Both the position numbers and the translations under genes were made by a program. Below are positions 16,190-23,791 of a DNA stretch of 46,131 bases, one piece after another. Numbering within the stretch: the first letter of the stretch is position 1; each line of letters begins with the position of its first letter. The DNA is from Geodermatophilus sabuli (GTDB lineage Bacteria; Actinomycetota; Actinomycetes; Mycobacteriales; Geodermatophilaceae). Where the stretch lies: NCBI RefSeq assembly GCF_010686765.1, contig NZ_JAAGWF010000031.1, positions 1 to 46,131 of the forward strand, given 5' to 3'. The notes below the pieces were generated by a model. That model saw nothing but the letters and a program-made list of their open reading frames with translations. It was not told the origin of the DNA and searched no databases.

Positions 16190-17569
16190 GTGAGCGCACC
16201 CACCTCGCCCGCCGACCTGGTCATCCTCGGTGGTGGCTCGGGTGGCTACGCCGCCGCACTGCGCGGGGCCGAACTCGGCCTGTCGGTCGTGCTGATCGAG
16301 CGCGACAAGGTCGGCGGCACCTGTCTGCACCGCGGCTGCATCCCCACCAAGGCCCTGCTGCACAGCGGTGAGGTCGCCGACAGCGCCCGCGAGGGCGAGC
16401 AGTTCGGCGTCAAGACGTCCCTGGCCGGGATCGACATGGACGGCGTCAACGCCTACAAGGACGGCGTCGTCTCCCGGCTCTACAAGGGCCTGCAGGGCCT
16501 GATCAAGAGCCGCAAGATCAACTACGTGGAGGGGGAGGGCCGGCTGGTCTCCCCCACCGCCGTCGAGGTGGACGGGCAGCGGTACGAGGGCAAGCACGTC
16601 CTGCTGGCCACCGGCTCCTACGCCCGCAGCCTGCCCGGCATCGAGGTCGACGGCACCAAGGTCATCACCAGTGACCACGCGCTGAACCTCGACCGGGTAC
16701 CGGCCTCGGCGATCATCCTCGGTGGCGGCGTCATCGGGTGCGAGTTCGCCAGCGCCTGGAAGTCCTTCGGTGTCGACGTCACCATCGTCGAGGCGCTGCC
16801 GCACCTGGTCCCGCTCGAGGACGAGTCCTCCTCCAAGCTCCTGGAGCGTGCCTTCCGCCGCCGGAAGATCGACTTCTCGCTGGGCAGCCGGGTCTCCGGC
16901 GTCCAGACCACGGAGAACGGCGTCACGGTCTCGCTGGAGAACGGCAAGGACTTCGAGGCGGAGCTGGTGCTGGTCGCCGTCGGTCGCGGGCCGGTGAGCC
17001 AGGGCCTCGGCTACGAGGAGGCCGGCGTCGCCATGGAGCGCGGCTACGTCCTCGTCGACGAGTACTGCCGCACCAACGTGCCGACGATCTCCGCCGTCGG
17101 CGACCTGATCCCGACCCTGCAGCTGGCCCACGTCGGGTTCGGCGAGGGCATCCTCGTCGCCGAGCGGCTGGCCGGGCTCAAGCCGGCACCGATCGACTAC
17201 GCCGGCGTCCCGCGGATCACCTACTCGGAGCCCGAGGTCGCCTCCGTCGGCCTCACCGAGGCGCAGGCCAAGGAGCGGTACGGGGAGGTCAAGACCCTCG
17301 TCTACGACCTCGGCGGCAACGGTCGCAGCCAGATCCTGAAGACCGCCGGGGCGGTGAAGCTGGTCCAGGCCGTCGACGGTCCCGTCGTGGGCGTGCACAT
17401 GGTCGGCAGCCGGGTCGGGGAGCTCATCGCCGAGGCGCAGCTGATCTACAACTGGGAGGCCGAGGCCGACGACGTCGCGAGCCTCATCCACCCGCACCCC
17501 ACCCAGAGCGAGGCCCTCGGCGAGGCGCACCTCGCGCTGGCCGGCAAGCCCCTGCACGTGCACGGCTGA
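16190..17569 (+). CDS. lpdA: Dihydrolipoyl dehydrogenase (E3)
   Basis: 459-residue flavoprotein that reoxidises dihydrolipoyl groups of the 2-oxoacid dehydrogenases and the glycine cleavage H protein, reducing NAD+. The FAD-binding GGGSGGYAAAL is at about 14-24, the redox disulfide is C45/C50 in GGTCLHRGCIPTK, the NAD-binding site is IILGGGVIGCEFA, and the C-terminal His/Glu pair lies in HPHPTQSE (H436, E441). The GTG start has GAGGAGC 6 bases upstream. The E2 gene follows 48 bases later, forming an E3-E2 pair; an E1 is not in the window. Confidence 0.95.
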   Translation: MSAPTSPADLVILGGGSGGYAAALRGAELGLSVVLIERDKVGGTCLHRGCIPTKALLHSGEVADSAREGEQFGVKTSLAGIDMDGVNAYKDGVVSRLYKGLQGLIKSRKINYVEGEGRLVSPTAVEVDGQRYEGKHVLLATGSYARSLPGIEVDGTKVITSDHALNLDRVPASAIILGGGVIGCEFASAWKSFGVDVTIVEALPHLVPLEDESSSKLLERAFRRRKIDFSLGSRVSGVQTTENGVTVSLENGKDFEAELVLVAVGRGPVSQGLGYEEAGVAMERGYVLVDEYCRTNVPTISAVGDLIPTLQLAHVGFGEGILVAERLAGLKPAPIDYAGVPRITYSEPEVASVGLTEAQAKERYGEVKTLVYDLGGNGRSQILKTAGAVKLVQAVDGPVVGVHMVGSRVGELIAEAQLIYNWEAEADDVASLIHPHPTQSEALGEAHLALAGKPLHVHG

Positions 17570-17617
17570 TCTCGCACCACCCTCACCCACCCCGCGCCAC
17601 GAAGGAGTCCTGCCCCG

Positions 17618-19501
17618 ATGCCGACGTCCGTCACCATGCCCGCCCTGGGCGAGAGCGTCACCGAGGGCACGGTCACCCGCTGGCTCAAGCAGGAGGGTGA
17701 GCAGGTCGAGGCCGACGAGCCCCTCCTCGAGGTGTCGACCGACAAGGTCGACACCGAGATCCCGTCGCCGGCCGCCGGCGTGCTGACCAAGATCCTGGTC
17801 TCGGAGGACGAGACCGTCGAGGTCGGCGCCGAGCTCGCGGTGATCGGTGGGGACGGCGACGGCGGTGGGGCCGCCTCGCCCCCGGCCTCGGCCGAGGACG
17901 CGGACACGGCGCAGACCCCCGACCAGCAGGTCGAGGACGCGAGCCCCGAGCCGCAGGAGGAGCCGGCTGCGCAGGAGCAGCCGGCCGCGGCACCCGCCTC
18001 TGCCGGGAGCGACTCGGACGGCGGGTCCGGCGGCGGATCCGGCGGTGGCGAGGGCACCCCGGTGACCATGCCGGCGCTGGGCGAGAGCGTGACCGAGGGG
18101 ACGGTCACCCGGTGGCTGAAGTCCGTCGGCGACGAGGTGTCCGCCGACGAGCCGCTGCTCGAGGTCTCCACCGACAAGGTCGACACCGAGATCCCCTCGC
18201 CGGTCAGCGGCACCCTCCTCGAGATCACCGTCAACGAGGACGAGACGGTCGACGTCGGCGCCCAGCTCGCCGTCATCGGCAGCGGTGCCGGCGGTGGCGC
18301 GGCCCCGGCCGCTCCCCAGCAGGAGGCGCCGGAGCAGGCAGCCCCGGAGCAGGAGGCACCCGCCGAGGAGCCGCCGCAGGCCGCCCCGGAGGCGAAGCCC
18401 GCCGCGACGGCGACCACCCAGCCCGGTGGCGACTACGGCGCGAGCGGCGCCCAGCCCGCCACCTCGCCGACGTCCGCGCCGCCGCCCCAGGTCGCTCCGC
18501 AGGCGCCGGCCGCGCAGCAGCCGTCCGGCGACGGTCAGGGCGACGGCGGCGGCAGCTACGTGACCCCGCTGGTGCGCCGGCTGGCCGCCGACCACGGCGT
18601 CGACCTCGGCTCCGTGACCGGTACCGGCGTCGGCGGCCGGATCCGCAAGCAGGACGTGCTCGCGGCGGCGGAGAAGGCGGCACAGCCCGCGCCGGCGCCC
18701 GCCCCGGCGGCCGCTTCGTCCGGTTCGGGGCGGACGGCGCCCCGGCCCTCCCCGGCGGCCATGCCCGACACCTCGCTGCGGGGCCGCACCGAGAAGCTCT
18801 CCCGGCTGCGCACCGTCATCGCCCGCCGCATGGTGGAGTCGCTGGCGGTCAGCGCGCAGCTGACCACGGTCGTCGAGGCGGACGTGACGGCGATCGCGCG
18901 GCTGCGGGACCGGGCGAAGAAGGACTTCGAGGCCCGCGAGGGCGTCAAGCTGTCCTTCCTCCCGTTCTTCGCCAAGGCGGCGGTCGAGGCCCTCAAGGCC
19001 CACCCGGCGGTCAACTCCTCGATCGACCTCGAGGCCGGGACGGTGACCTACCACGACAGCGAGAACCTCGGCGTCGCGGTGGACACCGACCGCGGCCTGC
19101 TGGTGCCGGTCATCCGGGACGCCGGCGACCTCAGCCTCGGCGGGATCGCCCGCAAGATCGCCGACCTGGCCGAGCGCACCCGGACCAACAAGGTCACGCC
19201 GGACGAACTCGGCGGTGGCACGTTCACGCTGACCAACACCGGCAGCCGTGGGGCGCTGTTCGACACGCCGATCATCAACCAGCCCCAGGTCGCCATCCTG
19301 GGCACCGGCACGGTCGTCAAGCGTCCGGTCGTCGTCCAGGACGCGGACCTCGGCGAGGTCATCGCCGTGCGGTCGATGGTCTACCTGGCCCTCACCTACG
19401 ACCACCGCATCGTCGACGGCGCCGACGCCGCCCGCTTCCTCACCACCGTGCGGGAGCGCCTGGAGGCCGGCCAGTTCCACGGCGAGGTCGGCCTCGCCTG
19501 A
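17618..19501 (+). CDS. sucB: 2-oxoglutarate/pyruvate dehydrogenase E2, dihydrolipoyl acyltransferase with two lipoyl domains
   Basis: 627 residues. Two nearly identical lipoyl domains each carry [13 protein letters not shown], with lipoyl lysines K43 and K187. They are joined by Ala/Pro/Glu/Gln-rich swinging linkers. The E3-binding domain ([17 protein letters not shown]...RIRKQDVL) lies at about 314-350. The catalytic acyltransferase domain ends with YDHRIVDG (catalytic H596). In Actinobacteria this protein is the shared E2 of the pyruvate complex and is often annotated sucB or dlaT; the substrate cannot be settled from sequence. ATG with GAAGGAG upstream. Co-directional with lpdA; a 12-bp terminator stem follows. 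Confidence 0.93.
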   Translation: MPTSVTMPALGESVTEGTVTRWLKQEGEQVEADEPLLEVSTDKVDTEIPSPAAGVLTKILVSEDETVEVGAELAVIGGDGDGGGAASPPASAEDADTAQTPDQQVEDASPEPQEEPAAQEQPAAAPASAGSDSDGGSGGGSGGGEGTPVTMPALGESVTEGTVTRWLKSVGDEVSADEPLLEVSTDKVDTEIPSPVSGTLLEITVNEDETVDVGAQLAVIGSGAGGGAAPAAPQQEAPEQAAPEQEAPAEEPPQAAPEAKPAATATTQPGGDYGASGAQPATSPTSAPPPQVAPQAPAAQQPSGDGQGDGGGSYVTPLVRRLAADHGVDLGSVTGTGVGGRIRKQDVLAAAEKAAQPAPAPAPAAASSGSGRTAPRPSPAAMPDTSLRGRTEKLSRLRTVIARRMVESLAVSAQLTTVVEADVTAIARLRDRAKKDFEAREGVKLSFLPFFAKAAVEALKAHPAVNSSIDLEAGTVTYHDSENLGVAVDTDRGLLVPVIRDAGDLSLGGIARKIADLAERTRTNKVTPDELGGGTFTLTNTGSRGALFDTPIINQPQVAILGTGTVVKRPVVVQDADLGEVIAVRSMVYLALTYDHRIVDGADAARFLTTVRERLEAGQFHGEVGLA

Positions 19502-19510
19502 GGTCCCCCG

Positions 19511-19541
19511 GTCGGGCCCCGGCGACGAGCCGGGGCCCGAC
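19511..19541 (+). terminator. Hairpin after the E2 gene
   Basis: Perfect 12-bp stem (GTCGGGCCCCGG / CCGGGGCCCGAC) with a 7-base loop, 10 bases past the stop. Confidence 0.75.
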
Positions 19542-19577
19542 TGCATCCCGCTGCCCCGGGGGGACCGAAGGAGGAGC

Positions 19578-20486
19578 ATGAGGATCGCGGTCACGGGCTC
19601 GTCCGGGCTCATCGGCTCACGGCTGGTGCCGGCTCTGCGCGCCGACGGCCACGACGTGCTGCGACTGGTCCGGCGCACGCCGCGCACGGCCGACGAGCAC
19701 CGCTGGGACCCCCAGCACCGGCGGATCGACCCGGCGTTGCTGCGCGACGTCGACGCGGTGGTCAACCTGGCGGGCACGCCGATCCGGCCGCGGCCCTGGA
19801 CCGCCGCCTACAAGGACCGGTTGAGGACCAGCCGGCTGGACAGCACGCTCACGGTGAGCCAGGCCCTGGCCGACGCCGCGGCGGAGGACCCGGGGCGCCC
19901 GCGAGTGCTGCTGTCGGCCTCCGGGGTGGGTTTCTACGGCGACACCGGCGACCGCCCCGTCGAGGAGGACGCCGCCCCGGGCAGCGACTTCCTCGCCCGG
20001 TTGTGCGTCGAGTGGGAGGGGGCCACCGCGGCCGCGGCCGATGCCGGCGTCCGGGTGGCGCAGCTGCGGACGGGGCTCGTCGTGGGACGCGGGGCACCGC
20101 TCATGCAGATCCTCGGCCTGGTGTTCCGGCTGGGTCTGGGCGGGCGGATGGGCCCGGGGCGGCAGTACTGGCCCTGGATCAGCCTCGACGACGAGGTGGG
20201 CGCGATCCGGTTCCTGTTGACCGCGGACGTGTCGGGTCCGGTGAACCTCACCGGACCGGCGCCGGTGACCAACGCCGAGTTCACCCGCCGGCTGGGTCAG
20301 GTCGTCCACCGGCCGGCCGTCCTCCCGGTTCCCGCCTTCGCGCTGTCGCTGGCCCTCGGCGAGTTCGGCCGCACGGGCGTGCTGGCCGGCCAGCGAGCGC
20401 TCCCCGCCCGGCTGGGAGCCGCCGGGTACGAGTGGACGCACCCGGAACTCGAGTCCGCGCTCCAGGCGGCGCTCGTCCGCGGCTGA
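19578..20486 (+). CDS. TIGR01777 family NAD(P)-binding epimerase/dehydratase-like protein
   Basis: 302 residues, an extended short-chain dehydrogenase fold. The nucleotide-binding motif GSSGLIGSRL is at about 7-16, VVNLAGTPI at about 55-64 and the SASGVGFYGDTGD stretch at about 114-126. The TIGR01777 marks GPGRQYWPWISLDDEVGAI and a C-terminal DUF1731 tail (VLAGQRALPARLGAAGYEWTHPELESAL) are present. Substrate unknown. It follows the E2 gene and precedes lipB, as Rv2216 does in M. tuberculosis. ATG with GGAGGAG 3 bases upstream. The stop is 2 bases from the convergent kinase. Confidence 0.9.
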   Translation: MRIAVTGSSGLIGSRLVPALRADGHDVLRLVRRTPRTADEHRWDPQHRRIDPALLRDVDAVVNLAGTPIRPRPWTAAYKDRLRTSRLDSTLTVSQALADAAAEDPGRPRVLLSASGVGFYGDTGDRPVEEDAAPGSDFLARLCVEWEGATAAAADAGVRVAQLRTGLVVGRGAPLMQILGLVFRLGLGGRMGPGRQYWPWISLDDEVGAIRFLLTADVSGPVNLTGPAPVTNAEFTRRLGQVVHRPAVLPVPAFALSLALGEFGRTGVLAGQRALPARLGAAGYEWTHPELESALQAALVRG

Positions 20487-20488
20487 GG

Positions 20489-22075
20489 TCATCCCACCCG
20501 CTCCGCTGCGTCCAGGAGCCACGCCTGCCCCGACCCGACCAACGTCAGTCGCACCCGCGCGGTGCCGCGCGCCTCGACCGTCCGCAGTGCCGGTCCGTCC
20601 GGGTCCGCCGCCGCGACGACCTCGTACGCGGGCCAGGTGTCGGTCACCGCCAGCGTGACCCGGCCCTCGCTCGCGCCGCCGTCGAGGACCGCCACCTCCT
20701 CCACGACCGGGGCGAACCCGCGCAGGTCCTCACCGGCGGCCACGAGGGAGGCGACGGTCCCCCGGTCGGAGCTCAGCAACGGGCTGCCGGCGGTGTGGAC
20801 GTCGTCCAGGCGGTCGGTACCGCCGGGTCGAAGCGCCTCGGCGCGGCGGGCGTAGAGCCCGGTCAGCACGGCCCGCCACCACTGCGGCGAGTCGACGGCC
20901 GCTCCCGCCTGCTGCTCCGGGGGCTCGGGTCGCCCGGGCGGGGACGGTACCGACGTCCGGGTGGAGCTGGCGGCGCGGTCGGCCAGCCCGGCGGCCGGCG
21001 GGTCGCCCCAGCGCCCCCCGAGCCACACGACCGTGGCGAGGAGACCGAGCGCCACCACCACGGCGGCGGAGCGACGGAGCACCGGGCCCGCGGCGAGGAC
21101 CCGCTCCCGGACCGGCCGGGCGATCGGCTCGTCCGGCGCCGGCCGGTGACGGCCCGGGACCTGGTGGGTCAGCTCGGTGCGCGGGCCGTGCCCGGTACGC
21201 CCGAGGTCCTCGTCGGGCACCCCGTGGAGCGGGAGGCGGACGGGCTCGGGCCGGCAGGCGTGCCGGAGGTCCAGGGCGAACGCGGCGGCCGACCCCCGCT
21301 CGTGCGGATGGGGCGACAGCCCGCGGGCGATGACGGCCAGCAGCTCGTCCGGCGCCCCGGAGGCGAGTTCGGCGAGGTCGGGGAGGCTGCCCTCGGCGGC
21401 GACCCGCAGGACGTCGGCCGGGGTGGCACCGTTCCACGGAGGCACACCGGTGAGGGCGTGGAAGGCCGCTGCCGCCAGCCCGAAGACGTCGGAGGCCGGC
21501 CCCGGGGCGCCGCCGCGGGCGACGGTCGGGTCGACGTAGGCCGGCGTCACCTCGCCGGCGGCGTCCTCGCCGAGCACGCGGGCCACGCCGAGGTCGGTGA
21601 GGACCGGCCGGCCCTCGGCCGTGAAGACCACGTTGCCGGGCGAGAGGTCGCCGTGCACGACCCCGCGGTCGTGCGCATGGGCGAGCGCGGCCGCCACGGG
21701 GGCGATCGCGGTGACCACCTCACCCGGCCGCAACCGGCCCCGCCGGGCCAGCAGCGCGGCGAGGCTGCCGCCCGGCAGCAGGTCCAGCACGAGGGCCACC
21801 CGGGGCGGTCGGCCGCGACGGGGCTGGTGCACCACCTCGACCAGCCGCACGAGGTGGGGATGGTCCAGCTCCCCGAGCAACGCCGCCTCGCGGGCCTGAC
21901 GCTCGGCATCACCGGCGACGAGCACCTTGACCGCCACGGGAGCCCCGCCGGCCCGCGGCACGGCCCGCCACACCTCGCCCGACCCGCCCCGGCCCAGCAG
22001 CTCCTCCAACCGGTACCCCGGCACGACCGGCGGGCGGAGGGGCTCCCGGGGGCCGGGGGGCTGGGTCGACGGCAT
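20489..22075 (-). CDS. Membrane-anchored serine/threonine protein kinase with extracytoplasmic tail
   Basis: 528 residues from the ATG at 22075. The kinase domain (about 20-275) shows GRGGSGEVW, the ATP lysine K50 (VAVK), catalytic loop HGDLSPGN (D143, N148) and metal-binding DLG (161-163) in place of the usual DFG. SDVFGLAAAAFHALTG is the F-helix region. A proline-rich juxtamembrane stretch precedes one helix at about 335-354. The outside tail (about 150 residues) has no PASTA repeats and is a small mixed alpha/beta domain. HGDLSPGN lacks the lysine of HRDLKP, but the essential Asp and Asn are there, so it may be active. Substrate unknown. It interrupts the E2/TIGR01777/lipB order known in mycobacteria. 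Confidence 0.88.
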   Translation of the reverse strand: MPSTQPPGPREPLRPPVVPGYRLEELLGRGGSGEVWRAVPRAGGAPVAVKVLVAGDAERQAREAALLGELDHPHLVRLVEVVHQPRRGRPPRVALVLDLLPGGSLAALLARRGRLRPGEVVTAIAPVAAALAHAHDRGVVHGDLSPGNVVFTAEGRPVLTDLGVARVLGEDAAGEVTPAYVDPTVARGGAPGPASDVFGLAAAAFHALTGVPPWNGATPADVLRVAAEGSLPDLAELASGAPDELLAVIARGLSPHPHERGSAAAFALDLRHACRPEPVRLPLHGVPDEDLGRTGHGPRTELTHQVPGRHRPAPDEPIARPVRERVLAAGPVLRRSAAVVVALGLLATVVWLGGRWGDPPAAGLADRAASSTRTSVPSPPGRPEPPEQQAGAAVDSPQWWRAVLTGLYARRAEALRPGGTDRLDDVHTAGSPLLSSDRGTVASLVAAGEDLRGFAPVVEEVAVLDGGASEGRVTLAVTDTWPAYEVVAAADPDGPALRTVEARGTARVRLTLVGSGQAWLLDAAERVG

Positions 22076-22083
22076 GGGTCGGG

Positions 22084-22089
22084 ACCGTA
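22084..22089 (-). promoter_or_regulatory. -10 box for the kinase gene
   Basis: Minus-strand TACGGT, 8 bases before the kinase ATG; near-leaderless. Confidence 0.4.
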
Positions 22090-22182
22090 GGCGGCCCGGC
22101 CCGGTCACCGCCCCGGTCGTCCACAGGCGCACCCGTCGTCCACAGTCCGGGTGCCGGACGGGTGCCAGCCCGCCCCGCCGCC

Positions 22183-22188
22183 TAGGTT
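22183..22188 (+). promoter_or_regulatory. Leaderless -10 box upstream of peptidase E
   Basis: TAGGTT placed 6 bases before an ATG at 22195 that opens a 20-codon ORF, not before peptidase E itself. Confidence 0.5.
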
Positions 22189-22194
22189 CGGGGC

Positions 22195-22257
22195 ATGCCC
22201 TCCCCCGCCCGGGCCGACCTCCCGGGCCACCAGCCCGACCCACGAGGAGCTGCCTGA
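22195..22257 (+). CDS. Putative leaderless 20-aa upstream ORF
   Basis: ATG to TGA, 20 codons (starts [11 protein letters not shown], ends RGAA), opening 6 bases after TAGGTT. The stop is 2 bases before the peptidase E GTG, and a GAGGAG for that GTG lies inside the ORF. This is the layout of a leader peptide coupled to the next gene. Peptide itself is not conserved-looking; could also be a wrongly short reading of an untranslated leader. Confidence 0.4.
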   Translation: MPSPARADLPGHQPDPRGAA

Positions 22258-22259
22258 CC

Positions 22260-22994
22260 GTGACCGCCACCGCGCCGACCATCGTGGCGACCAGCATCGG
22301 TTTCGACTCCCGCGGCCGAGGGCCCTACGACTGGGCACCCGGTCCGGTCTTCGACCTCGCGTTCGACCTGGCGGGGGCGCCCGTCCGCCCACGGCTCTGC
22401 TACCTCGGCACCGCGACGGGGGACGACCCGGCGCGGCTGGCCGGCGTCTACGGCGCCTTCGCCGGCAGCGACGTCCAGGTGAGCCACCTGAGCCTGTTCA
22501 CGATGCCCACGGTGCCCGACGTGCGCGCCCACCTGCTGGCGCAGGACGTCGTCTGGGTGGGTGGGGGCAGCGTGGCCAACCTGCTGGCGGTGTGGCGGGT
22601 GCACGGCCTCGACGAGGTGTTCCGGGAGGTGTGGGAGGCCGGGGTGGTCCTGGGCGGGGTCTCCGCGGGGTCGCTGTGCTGGCACGTCGGCGGCACCACC
22701 GACTCCTACGGACCCGACCTGCGCCCGGTCACCAACGGCCTCGGCCTGATCCCGACGTCCAACGGCGTGCACTACGACTCCGAGGAGCAGCGCCGCCCGC
22801 TGTACCACCAGCTGGTGGCCGACGGCACGCTCCCCGCCGGGCACGCCACCGACGACGGCGTGGGCCTGGTCTACCGCGGGACCGAGCTGGTGGAGGCGGT
22901 CGCCGACCGGCCGGGCAAGGCCGCCTACCGCGTCGAGCCCTGGCCCGAGGGCACCGCGGTGGAGACCCGCATCGAGCCCCGGCGGCTGCGCTGA
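22260..22994 (+). CDS. Peptidase E family protein (S51)
   Basis: 244 residues of the S51 serine peptidase family, whose known members cleave after N-terminal Asp (aspartyl dipeptidase) or release cyanophycin dipeptides. The nucleophile elbow [10 protein letters not shown] (Ser at about 139) follows [16 protein letters not shown], both family marks. A Glu/His region follows ([19 protein letters not shown]). Length fits the family. The GTG at 22260 is preferred because GAGGAG precedes it by about 10 bases and the protein then begins with [19 protein letters not shown]. Probably cytoplasmic. Divergent from the kinase. Confidence 0.88.
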   Translation: MTATAPTIVATSIGFDSRGRGPYDWAPGPVFDLAFDLAGAPVRPRLCYLGTATGDDPARLAGVYGAFAGSDVQVSHLSLFTMPTVPDVRAHLLAQDVVWVGGGSVANLLAVWRVHGLDEVFREVWEAGVVLGGVSAGSLCWHVGGTTDSYGPDLRPVTNGLGLIPTSNGVHYDSEEQRRPLYHQLVADGTLPAGHATDDGVGLVYRGTELVEAVADRPGKAAYRVEPWPEGTAVETRIEPRRLR

Positions 22995-23049
22995 GGCCCC
23001 GTCCCGGGTCCCGCCCGAGCTGGGGAGGATGGGGAGGACGGGGTCCTCT
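22995..23049 (+). terminator. Hairpin after peptidase E, related in design to the stop-adjacent repeat
   Basis: Outer arms GGCCCCGTCC and GGACGGGGTCC enclose about 30 bases directly after the stop. The outer arms match those of repeat copies A-C but the interior does not; it may be a degenerate copy in the opposite orientation. Confidence 0.5.
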
Positions 23050-23052
23050 CAC

Positions 23053-23058
23053 TAGGCT
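23053..23058 (+). promoter_or_regulatory. Leaderless -10 box for lipB
   Basis: TAGGCT, 7 bases before the GTG at 23066. Confidence 0.5.
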
Positions 23059-23065
23059 GGACCCC

Positions 23066-23731
23066 GTGAGCGAGCTCCAGGTGGTCCGGGCGGGCACCGT
23101 CGACTACGAGGAGGCCTGGGCGCGGCAGCGGGAGCTGCACGCGGCCCGGGTCGCGGGAACCGGACCGGACACCCTGCTGCTGCTCGAGCACCCCTCGGTC
23201 TACACCGCTGGGCGGCGCACCGAGGCGCACGAGCGGCCGCAGGACGGCACGCCGGTCGTGGACGTCGACCGCGGCGGCAAGATCACCTGGCACGGGCCCG
23301 GCCAGCTGGTCGGCTACCCGATCGTCGGGCTGCCCGACCCGGTCGACGTCGTCGCGCACGTCCGTCGGCTGGAGGACGCGCTCATGGCGGTCTGCGCCGG
23401 CTTCGGCGTCGACACCGTGCGCGTCGAGGGCCGCAGCGGCGTCTGGCTGACCGCCGACGTACCGGGGCCGGGCAGCCGGTTGCGTCCCGAGCGGAAGATC
23501 GCCGCCATCGGGGTGCGGGTCGCGCGGGGGGTCGCCATGCACGGGTTCGCCCTCAACTGCGATCCCGACCTCGGCGCCTTCGGCGCGATCGTCCCGTGCG
23601 GGATCGCCGACGCCGGGGTCACCTCCCTGTCGGCCGAGCTCGGCCGCGACGTCACCGTCGGCGAGGCCATCGACGCCGTCGAGGCCGCGATGCGCGACGT
23701 CCTCACCGCGGCGCACACCGTCCCGGCCTGA
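23066..23731 (+). CDS. lipB: Lipoyl(octanoyl) transferase LipB
   Basis: 221 residues. LipB moves an octanoyl group from acyl carrier protein to the lipoyl lysines of E2 and H proteins; LipA then inserts the sulfurs. Conserved marks are [33 protein letters not shown], the catalytic lysine K144 in [10 protein letters not shown] and the catalytic cysteine C178 in IVPCGI. The GTG start follows a leaderless TAGGCT box; longer in-frame sequence upstream overlaps the preceding gene and is not LipB-like. Normally next to lipA; here leuS, an LLM oxidoreductase and a repeat protein (5.4 kb) lie between. Confidence 0.95.
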   Translation: MSELQVVRAGTVDYEEAWARQRELHAARVAGTGPDTLLLLEHPSVYTAGRRTEAHERPQDGTPVVDVDRGGKITWHGPGQLVGYPIVGLPDPVDVVAHVRRLEDALMAVCAGFGVDTVRVEGRSGVWLTADVPGPGSRLRPERKIAAIGVRVARGVAMHGFALNCDPDLGAFGAIVPCGIADAGVTSLSAELGRDVTVGEAIDAVEAAMRDVLTAAHTVPA

Positions 23732-23791
23732 CGGCCGCCGCCCCGGCCCCACCACTCGCTCGCTCGCCAGGGGCGCGGCCGGCGGGCCCTC

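Noticed and set aside
15569..19777. Very long open frame on the minus strand (about 1400 codons) across lpdA and the E2 gene
   Set aside because: It mirrors the third-position GC of well-supported plus-strand genes and reads as Arg/Gly/Asp-rich sequence without domains.
23732..23791. Copy of the stop-adjacent repeat after leuS
   Set aside because: Similar length and GC, but the blocks GGACCCCGTCC and GGACGGGGCC are absent.
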